5,845 nt of DNA from Gammaproteobacteria bacterium (lineage in GTDB: Bacteria; Pseudomonadota; Gammaproteobacteria; GRL18): NCBI GenBank assembly GCA_028571885.1, contig JAPVVU010000205.1, positions 1-5,845 on the forward strand, read 5' to 3'. The position numbers and the translations under genes are program-made. Under the pieces are notes generated by a model, which saw nothing but the letters and a program-made list of their open reading frames with translations, did not search any database and was not told where the DNA came from. This document shows, piece by piece, positions 1-4,610 of this stretch. The first letter of the stretch is position 1. Each line of letters begins with the position of its first letter.

Positions 1-1
1 C

Positions 2-160
2 AATGGTTTTAAAGGTTCTTTTTGGTTTAGTGTCTTTCATGCTTTGGGCCAGGTTTTAAGTTTATTTTTAGATGCTTATAGTTATGAAATTAGCACAAAA
101 GGAGCCTTCAGCCAAATAAAATTTGTTGCTGCCGCTTTGCTATCATACAAAAGCAAATAA
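2..160 (+). CDS. 3' end of an unrecognised gene (5' truncated by window edge)
   Basis: A reading frame is open from the first bases of the window to a TAA at 158-160, giving 52 C-terminal residues. It starts NGFKGSFWFSVFHALG and ends FVAAALLSYKSK. I do not recognise the family. The visible part is rich in aromatic and hydrophobic residues in its first half (WFSVF, LSLFL) but has no clear membrane segment. Three things support coding. The frame stays open through AT-rich DNA. REP-like hairpins follow directly, and these usually sit just after genes. The last codons are duplicated at 344-386 with only synonymous differences. The gene is probably not part of the heat-shock operon, because a possible terminator and a separate promoter lie between it and hrcA. 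The frame could still be open by chance; the window is too short to decide. Confidence 0.5.
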   Translation, partial: NGFKGSFWFSVFHALGQVLSLFLDAYSYEISTKGAFSQIKFVAAALLSYKSK

Positions 161-169
161 GATAGTGAC
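118..169 (+). repeat. 52-bp direct repeat, copy 1 (end of upstream gene)
   Basis: This copy matches 344-395 at 48 of 52 positions with no gap. It covers the last 13 codons and the TAA of the upstream reading frame plus 9 bp beyond. Homology continues weakly upstream (AGCCAA) after a 4-bp indel. The two copies are offset by 226 bp and enclose the REP-like pair. Confidence 0.9.
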
Positions 170-184
170 CAATTTTATAATTCT

Positions 185-210
185 GTAGGGGCAGACCTAT
201 GTGTCTGCCC
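185..210 (+). repeat. REP-like hairpin, forward unit
   Basis: The unit begins with GTAG (185-188). A perfect hairpin follows: 8-bp stem GGGCAGAC (189-196) with GTCTGCCC (203-210), closed by the 6-nt loop CTATGT. A GTAG foot followed by a short palindrome is the layout known for REP sequences mobilised by RAYT (TnpA-REP) transposases. Membership of that class is inferred from this layout; no RAYT gene is in the window. Confidence 0.75.
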
Positions 211-218
211 ATCTGTTA

Positions 219-236
219 GGCCTATGTCTCTGCCCC
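219..236 (+). repeat. Degenerate partial REP-like unit
   Basis: Positions 219-235 repeat 194-210 with 2 mismatches at a 25-bp offset. The left arm of the hairpin is missing, so the copy cannot fold like its neighbour. It looks like a decayed tandem copy of the forward unit. Confidence 0.55.
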
Positions 237-258
237 TCTATTGTTGACAAAAAAAGAA

Positions 259-284
259 GGGCGAACACATAGGTTCGCCCCTAC
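259..284 (-). repeat. REP-like hairpin, inverted unit
   Basis: The 8-bp stem GGGCGAAC (259-266) with GTTCGCCC (273-280) encloses loop ACATAG, and CTAC (281-284) is the reverse-strand GTAG foot. On the - strand this is the same element as 185-210, with two base pairs changed on both sides of the stem. Together with the forward unit it forms a head-to-head pair, like a BIME, about 100 bp long. Confidence 0.75.
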
Positions 285-343
285 CTTCCACTGTCCGCTT
301 CGGTGGTCAAGCAGAAAAAAAGTACGCGATAATGTGAAGAGCC

Positions 344-395
344 AAAATTTGTTGCTGCCGCGCTGCTATCATACAAAAGCAAATAAGGCAGTGAC
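344..395 (+). repeat. 52-bp direct repeat, copy 2 (detached gene end)
   Basis: In the frame starting at 345 this copy reads FVAAALLSYKSK after an initial K and stops at TAA 384-386, the same peptide as the end of the upstream gene. The two coding differences from copy 1 (GCT to GCG and TTG to CTG) are both synonymous. The other two lie after the stop. In that frame a TAA stop stands just upstream at 330-332, so the fragment is not expressed as a gene of its own. It is best described as a duplicated gene end. Confidence 0.8.
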
Positions 396-418
396 AACTA
401 TTTATTTTATTTGCTCAA

Positions 419-471
419 GGCTGTTTATGTTAGATAAGAGCGGAAACAAAACAGTCATTTTTTGTTTTTTT
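419..471 (+). terminator. Possible Rho-independent terminator before hrcA
   Basis: GGCTGTTT (419-426) can pair with AAACAGTC (449-456), with one G·U pair and a loop of 22 nt. A T-rich run (457-471) follows. The stem is weak and the loop long, but the position suits ending upstream transcripts before the hrcA promoter. Confidence 0.4.
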
Positions 472-493
472 ATGGATTTCATCTGAATCTTCA

Positions 494-522
494 CTTGAAA
501 CTTCAGCACTCAGCCTTAATGT
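494..522 (+). promoter_or_regulatory. Sigma-32-type heat-shock promoter for hrcA
   Basis: CTTGAAA (494-500) is an exact match to the sigma-32 -35 consensus. A 13-nt spacer is followed by CCTTAATGT (514-522), a partial match to the -10 consensus CCCCATNTA. Transcription would start near 528-530, about 28 nt before the hrcA start. A perfect sigma-70 -10 hexamer, TATAAT (530-535), lies just downstream but lacks a good -35, so a second, housekeeping start is possible. Confidence 0.6.
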
Positions 523-529
523 AAGGCAA
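503..529 (+). promoter_or_regulatory. Degenerate CIRCE-like element (one good half-site)
   Basis: TCAGCACTC (503-511) matches 8 of 9 bases of the left CIRCE half-site TTAGCACTC. It lies in the spacer of the hrcA promoter, where a repressor would block polymerase. After the required 9 nt, the right half (521-529, GTAAGGCAA) matches only 4 of 9 bases of GAGTGCTAA. It may be a decayed operator or chance. Confidence 0.25.
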
Positions 530-556
530 TATAATAATCACAAAGCAGTAACTACA

Positions 557-1603
557 GTGACCAAAAACCAATTATTTGATGATCGCACCAGCCAGTTAAT
601 GAAAGCATTGGTTGAATCCTATATTAGTGATGGGCTGCCAGTCGGTTCAAAAGCCTTAGTCGAGTCTTCCGGATTGAAGGTCAGCTCTGCAACGGTGCGA
701 AATGTGATGGCGGACTTAGAAAAAATGGGGCTGATCCATGCACCGCATACCTCCGCCGGACGTGTGCCGACTGTTCAGGGGTATCGGTTATTTGTTGACT
801 CCCTGCTGTCTGTTAAACAGCCGGACAAACATCTTCTTAAGCAGTTTGCATCCCATATCAATGACACTGATGAGCAAAGTAAAATTCTTGAAAATGCAAT
901 AGACACATTGTCTGGCATGACTCAAATGGCTGGATTGGTTGTTTTGCCTAAAAAAGAGCTTGTTTCGCTGTCTCAGATTGAATTTATTCCTCTTTCAAAT
1001 AAGCGAATCCTGGCTGTTCTGGTACAAAGTGATAATGCCGTGCAGAATAGAGTACTACAGCTGGAAAAAGATTATACGCCGGCACAACTACAGCAAATGA
1101 GTAATTACCTTAATACGCTATTGATGGGGAAATCAATTAAGGCTGTTTGCCGGATTTTGCTACAGGAAATGGAACAGACCCGTCAAAAAATGGATGATAT
1201 GATGCGTTCTGCAATACAAATGGCAAATCATGCTTTTGCCGAACATCATGAAGAGCAAAATAAGGTGATGATCAGTGGTGAAACTAATTTGATGCAATAT
1301 GCAGATAACGCCGATATGGATAGAATGCGCCAGTTGTTTGAAGCCTTTCATGAAAAACAACATATCCTCAGTTTGCTCAATCAGGTCAGTGATGCTGATG
1401 GCGTGCAGCTGTTTATCGGAGAGGAGTCAGGCTATGGGCCATTAGACGATTGTTCTGTGGTGGCTGCACCCTATCAGATAGAGGGACAAAGTATGGGGGT
1501 ACTGGGAATTATAGGCCCAACAAGAATGGCCTACGACAAAGTAATCCCTATCGTTGATTTAACTGCAAAATTACTGACTTCAGCCTTGAATCATGAAAAT
1601 TAA
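557..1603 (+). CDS. hrcA: Heat-inducible transcription repressor HrcA
   Basis: HrcA represses chaperone genes by binding the CIRCE operator; in studied species its activity depends on GroE. The protein is 348 residues, normal for the family. The N-terminal winged helix-turn-helix spans about residues 10-80 and includes the conserved SATVRNVMADLE (44-55) and SAGRVPT (66-72). The GAF-like core with its inserted dimerisation domain fills the middle. The hallmark C-terminal stretch with GYGPLDDCSVVAAPY and MGVLGIIGPTRM is complete. The start is GTG at 557: no ATG, GTG or TTG lies in frame between it and the promoter, and the next ATG (residue 15) would cut into the DNA-binding domain. No Shine-Dalgarno sequence is evident. 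It is the first gene of the cluster, 113 bp before grpE. A promoter for grpE begins inside its last codons. Confidence 0.96.
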   Translation: MTKNQLFDDRTSQLMKALVESYISDGLPVGSKALVESSGLKVSSATVRNVMADLEKMGLIHAPHTSAGRVPTVQGYRLFVDSLLSVKQPDKHLLKQFASHINDTDEQSKILENAIDTLSGMTQMAGLVVLPKKELVSLSQIEFIPLSNKRILAVLVQSDNAVQNRVLQLEKDYTPAQLQQMSNYLNTLLMGKSIKAVCRILLQEMEQTRQKMDDMMRSAIQMANHAFAEHHEEQNKVMISGETNLMQYADNADMDRMRQLFEAFHEKQHILSLLNQVSDADGVQLFIGEESGYGPLDDCSVVAAPYQIEGQSMGVLGIIGPTRMAYDKVIPIVDLTAKLLTSALNHEN

Positions 1604-1613
1604 TCCCTATTTA
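1585..1613 (+). promoter_or_regulatory. Sigma-32-type promoter for grpE, starting inside hrcA
   Basis: CTTGAAT (1585-1591) lies in the last codons of hrcA. A 13-nt spacer spans the hrcA stop, then CCCTATTTA (1605-1613) matches the sigma-32 -10 consensus CCCCATNTA at 8 of 9 positions. Transcription would start near 1620 and give grpE a leader of about 95 nt that contains the 16-bp tandem repeat. Confidence 0.55.
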
Positions 1614-1646
1614 ATGTGTGTTAATTACAGTTTTGAACGAAAATAG

Positions 1647-1678
1647 ACTAGAGTGCAAACAAACTAGAGTGCAAACAA
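1647..1678 (+). repeat. 16-bp perfect tandem duplication in the grpE leader
   Basis: The unit ACTAGAGTGCAAACAA occurs twice without a mismatch (1647-1662 and 1663-1678). Each copy contains GAGTGCAAA (1651-1659 and 1667-1675), which matches 8 of 9 bases of the right CIRCE half-site GAGTGCTAA. The half-sites are in direct orientation, not the inverted arrangement of a real CIRCE. Confidence 0.9.
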
Positions 1679-1704
1679 AGATAACCTTAGGCAAATGAAA
1701 GAAT

Positions 1705-1708
1705 AGGA
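1705..1708 (+). promoter_or_regulatory. Ribosome binding site of grpE
   Basis: AGGA lies 8 nt before the ATG at 1717. It supports that start for grpE. Confidence 0.7.
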
Positions 1709-1716
1709 TTTAAGAA

Positions 1717-2340
1717 ATGGCAGATGAACAAAAAGTGAATGAGCAAGCGATGGAAGATGAAGTAAAGGCGCAGGCTGCAGAAGAAAATGCCAATGTAGAT
1801 AGAAAAGTAGATGAAATAAACGATGACAATGAAGAGGTTATTGATGAATTGGCGGCTCTGGAAGCAGAAGAATTAATTGTTCGCATCAAGCAGGTTCAAT
1901 CCAAAGCTGATGAAAATTGGGATATTGCCTTACGTACTAAGGCAGAAATGGAAAATGTTCGACGTCGTACTGAAAAAGAAGTCTCCAATGCCAGAAAATA
2001 TGGTATTGAAAAAATGATCGGTGAAATACTGCCAGTGAAAGATTCCATGGAACTTGGTTTGAAAGCCGCAGTGGATATGGATATTGAAGACGAAGCTGTG
2101 CATAAAATTCGTGAAGGCATGGAATTGACTTTAAAGATGATGAATGATGCCTTAAGTAAAATAGGCATTACAGAAATTTCACCCGAAGAAGGTGATGTTT
2201 TTAGTGCAGAATTTCATCAGGCCATGTCGATGCAGGAAATTCCAGGCAAAAAATCAAACACAATTGTTGCCGTTATGCAAAAAGGGTATTTACTCAATGA
2301 GCGTCTTGTGCGGCCAGCGATGGTCATGGTTGCTAAATAA
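1717..2340 (+). CDS. grpE: Nucleotide exchange factor GrpE
   Basis: GrpE is the cytoplasmic co-chaperone that opens the DnaK nucleotide-binding domain to release ADP, and in E. coli it acts as a thermosensor. The protein has 207 residues, within the usual range. Residues 1 to about 50 are an acidic, low-complexity tail. A long helical dimerisation region follows, with AEMENVRRR and the family signature around ARKYGIEKMIGEILPVKDSME. The C-terminal beta domain is complete, with EEGDVFSAEFHQAM and the closing NERLVRPAMVMVAK. It lies between hrcA and dnaK, the classical position, and carries its own heat-shock-type promoter. Its last codons are the first unit of a decayed 14-bp tandem repeat that runs into the intergenic gap. 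Confidence 0.96.
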   Translation: MADEQKVNEQAMEDEVKAQAAEENANVDRKVDEINDDNEEVIDELAALEAEELIVRIKQVQSKADENWDIALRTKAEMENVRRRTEKEVSNARKYGIEKMIGEILPVKDSMELGLKAAVDMDIEDEAVHKIREGMELTLKMMNDALSKIGITEISPEEGDVFSAEFHQAMSMQEIPGKKSNTIVAVMQKGYLLNERLVRPAMVMVAK

Positions 2341-2398
2341 TAGTTGCCAAATAATAGCTGCTAACAAATAGCGGCTAAGTAAATGGCGCGAAGTAATT
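2329..2398 (+). repeat. Decayed 14-bp tandem repeat across the grpE stop
   Basis: Five consecutive 14-bp units start at 2329, 2343, 2357, 2371 and 2385. Units 1 and 2 (GTTGCTAAATAATA and GTTGCCAAATAATA) differ at one base. Later units drift further; unit 5 matches unit 4 at 10 of 14. Unit 1 includes the last codons and stop of grpE. Because 14 is not a multiple of 3, the TAA and TAG triplets fall in changing frames. Confidence 0.7.
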
Positions 2399-2415
2399 AT
2401 CTGTTTTAAAAATAA

Positions 2416-2447
2416 CCCCTTGAAAGATGGGAAAATAGCCCCACTTT
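2416..2447 (+). promoter_or_regulatory. Strong sigma-32-type promoter for dnaK
   Basis: CCCCTTGAAA (2416-2425) is an extended sigma-32 -35 element. A 13-nt spacer follows, then CCCCACTTT (2439-2447), close to the -10 consensus CCCCATNTA. This is the best of the three heat-shock promoters in the window. Transcription would start near 2453, leaving about 45 nt of leader before dnaK. Confidence 0.8.
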
Positions 2448-2485
2448 TAGAGACATATGTAAAGAACAGTTTTAAAAGAATTATT

Positions 2486-2491
2486 GAGGAG
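2486..2491 (+). promoter_or_regulatory. Ribosome binding site that fixes the dnaK start
   Basis: GAGGAG lies 6 nt before the ATG at 2498. It rules out the in-frame upstream TTG at 2420, which would add 26 non-conserved residues and overlaps the promoter -35. Confidence 0.9.
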
Positions 2492-2497
2492 AAAACA

Positions 2498-4420
2498 ATG
2501 GGTAAAATTATCGGTATTGATTTAGGAACAACTAATTCATGTGTGGCTGTTATGGACGGCGACAAGCCAAAAGTTATTGAAAACGCAGAAGGCGATCGCA
2601 CCACTCCATCTATCGTTGCCTATACCGATGATGCGGTATTAGTGGGACAATCGGCTAAACGTCAGGCGGTAACCAATCCTGCTAATACTATTTACGCTGT
2701 TAAGCGTTTAATTGGCCGTATTTTTAAAGAAGATGCAGTACAAAAAGACATTGATTTAGTGCCTTATAATATTGTTAAAGCAGATAACGGTGATGCCTGG
2801 GTTGAAGCCCATGGTACTAAAATGGCACCACCTGAAGTATCAGCAAAAATCCTGGCAAAAATGAAGAAAACAGCTGAAGATTATCTGGGTGAAGAAGTGA
2901 CCGAAGCGGTTATTACTGTACCGGCCTATTTCAATGATTCTCAGCGTCAGGCAACAAAAGATGCGGGTAAAATTGCCGGTCTGGAAGTAAAACGTATTAT
3001 TAATGAGCCAACAGCTGCTGCACTGGCTTATGGTATGGACAAATCAAAAGGTGATTCTACCATTGCTGTATTTGACCTCGGTGGTGGTACTTTTGATATC
3101 TCCATTATTGAAATTGCCGAAGTTGATGGTGAATACCAGTTTGAAGTGTTATCAACTAATGGTGATACATTCCTTGGTGGTGAAGACTTTGATATGCGTC
3201 TGATTGATTATCTTGCTGATGAATTCAAGAAAGATCAGGGTATGGATTTACGTGGTGACCCACTGGCAATGCAGCGTCTGAAAGAAGGTGCAGAAAAAGC
3301 CAAAATTGAATTATCTACAACCATGCAGACTGATGTTAACCTACCTTATATTACTGCTGATGCCTCCGGTCCTAAGCACTTAAATGTAAAAGTGACTCGT
3401 GCTAAATTAGAGTCACTGGTTGAAGACCTGATTAAGCGTACTATCGATCCATGTCGTACAGCGATTAACGATGCCGGTTTATCCGTCAGTGATATTGACG
3501 ATGTGATTCTGGTCGGTGGTCAGATCCGTATGCCTAAGGTTCAGGAAGAAGTACAAGCCTTCTTTGGTAAAGAGCCTCGTAAAGATGTGAATCCTGACGA
3601 AGCAGTTGCTACAGGTGCTGCGATTCAGGGTGGTGTATTGGGCGGTGAAGTCAAAGACGTTCTGTTATTAGATGTCACACCTTTGTCTTTAGGCATTGAA
3701 ACCGCCGGTGGTGTGATGACCAAGCTGGTTGAAAAGAATACCACCATTCCAACTAAGGCATCACAGGTCTTTACAACAGCTGATGATAATCAGACAGCTG
3801 TAACGGTTCATGTACTTCAGGGTGAGCGTGAAGTGTCGTCCGGAAATAAATCACTGGGTCGTTTTGACTTATCTGATATTCCGCCAGCACAGCGCGGTAC
3901 ACCTCAGATTGAGGTTTCTTTTGACCTGGATGCAAATGGTATCCTGCATGTATCAGCAAAAGATAAAGCCACTGGCAAAGAACAGTCCATTATCATTAAA
4001 GCCTCTAGTGGTTTATCTGATGATGAAGTTAATCGTATGGTTCAGGATGCTGAAGTTCATGCAGAAGATGACAAAAAATTCCATGAACTTGTGAATGTTC
4101 GTAATACTGCTGAAAATATGATTCATGCGACTAAGAAGTCTATGGAAGACATGGGCGATAAAATAGAAGATGATGAAAAATCAGCGATTGAAACTGCGAT
4201 AAAAGATCTGGAAGAAGCAATTAAGGGTGATGACAAGGATGATATCGAAGCGAAGACTAAAGTGCTGACCGATGCATCTGCAAAAATGGCTGAACGTATG
4301 TATGCCAATCAAGGTGGTGATGCAGGGGATGCTGCTGGTGCAGAAGGCGCTGCAGAGAATACCGCTGACGACGATGTAGTTGATGCTGAGTTTGAAGAAG
4401 TCGACGATTCTAAGAAATAA
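2498..4420 (+). CDS. dnaK: Molecular chaperone DnaK (Hsp70)
   Basis: DnaK is the ATP-dependent cytoplasmic Hsp70 that binds exposed hydrophobic peptide segments during folding and stress. It has 640 residues, typical for Proteobacteria. The start is ATG 2498, because MGKIIGIDLGTTNS is the conserved N-terminus and a good ribosome site precedes it. Visible ATPase elements are the phosphate-1 loop DLGTTNS (8-14), catalytic Lys69, NEPTAAALAYG with Glu170, and DLGGGTFD from 193 (Thr198). The interdomain linker VLLLD is at 388-392. The substrate-binding domain and lid follow, and the tail ends DDDVVDAEFEEVDDSKK, the usual acidic co-chaperone-binding end. One oddity: the near-invariant GGQTRMP motif reads GGQIRMP here (Ile343). 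Gly264 replaces the usual Ala in KEAAEKAK. Otherwise the protein looks fully functional. Confidence 0.98.
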   Translation: MGKIIGIDLGTTNSCVAVMDGDKPKVIENAEGDRTTPSIVAYTDDAVLVGQSAKRQAVTNPANTIYAVKRLIGRIFKEDAVQKDIDLVPYNIVKADNGDAWVEAHGTKMAPPEVSAKILAKMKKTAEDYLGEEVTEAVITVPAYFNDSQRQATKDAGKIAGLEVKRIINEPTAAALAYGMDKSKGDSTIAVFDLGGGTFDISIIEIAEVDGEYQFEVLSTNGDTFLGGEDFDMRLIDYLADEFKKDQGMDLRGDPLAMQRLKEGAEKAKIELSTTMQTDVNLPYITADASGPKHLNVKVTRAKLESLVEDLIKRTIDPCRTAINDAGLSVSDIDDVILVGGQIRMPKVQEEVQAFFGKEPRKDVNPDEAVATGAAIQGGVLGGEVKDVLLLDVTPLSLGIETAGGVMTKLVEKNTTIPTKASQVFTTADDNQTAVTVHVLQGEREVSSGNKSLGRFDLSDIPPAQRGTPQIEVSFDLDANGILHVSAKDKATGKEQSIIIKASSGLSDDEVNRMVQDAEVHAEDDKKFHELVNVRNTAENMIHATKKSMEDMGDKIEDDEKSAIETAIKDLEEAIKGDDKDDIEAKTKVLTDASAKMAERMYANQGGDAGDAAGAEGAAENTADDDVVDAEFEEVDDSKK

Positions 4421-4468
4421 ACCTTAGACTGAACGCTTCAATGTTAATTTTAAAACGTTAACACGATG

Positions 4469-4504
4469 AAACACAGGATGGAGAAAATCTCTGCCCTGTG
4501 TTTT
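4469..4504 (+). terminator. Hairpin between dnaK and dnaJ (attenuator or partial terminator)
   Basis: AAACACAGG (4469-4477) pairs perfectly with CCTGTGTTT (4495-4503). An inner stem GGAGA/TCTCT (4480-4484 with 4488-4492, one G·U pair) stacks inside it around a 3-nt loop. TTTT follows the stem base (4501-4504). The T-run is short and interrupted, so partial termination or an RNA-processing and stability site is more likely than a full stop. No sigma-32-like promoter is visible between it and dnaJ, so dnaJ probably depends on read-through. Confidence 0.6.
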
Positions 4505-4517
4505 CTGGTTTATAGCT

Positions 4518-4603
4518 TAGTAAAAAAGAAAGCCTGCTCAAGTTTAAAAAGCTAGTTAAAAAAGAAAGATAGTTAAAAAAGATAGTCCACTCAATTTTAA
4601 AAG
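4518..4603 (+). repeat. A-rich imperfect direct repeats before dnaJ
   Basis: Three units begin with TAGT(T)AAAAAAGA, at 4518, 4553 and 4570. The first and third extend to about 35 bp each and share a CTCAA, T-run, AAAA, G pattern. The middle unit is a truncated 17-bp copy. The stretch is almost free of G and C and leaves dnaJ without an obvious Shine-Dalgarno site. Confidence 0.55.
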
Positions 4604-4610
4604 ATAAATT

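Noticed and set aside
3..59. An 18-residue + strand frame (MVLKVLFGLVSF...) that looks like a short hydrophobic leader
   Set aside because: Its upstream region is outside the window, it stops after 18 codons, and it overlaps the better-supported frame at 2-160.
244..272. A sigma-70 -35 hexamer TTGACA at 244-249
   Set aside because: No acceptable -10 lies at 16-18 nt; that position falls in the REP hairpin.
118..395. A CRISPR array, suggested by repeats and hairpins
   Set aside because: There are only two copies of the 52-bp repeat, 174 bp apart, with no regular spacers and no cas genes.
241..486. An 81-residue + strand frame starting with TTG
   Set aside because: It runs through the inverted REP unit and the detached gene-end repeat in another frame, has no ribosome site, and resembles no protein. 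It is a chance frame.
2420..2497. A 26-residue N-terminal extension of DnaK from a TTG start
   Set aside because: The TTG is inside the sigma-32 -35 element, the added residues are not conserved in DnaK, and GAGGAG directly precedes the ATG at 2498.
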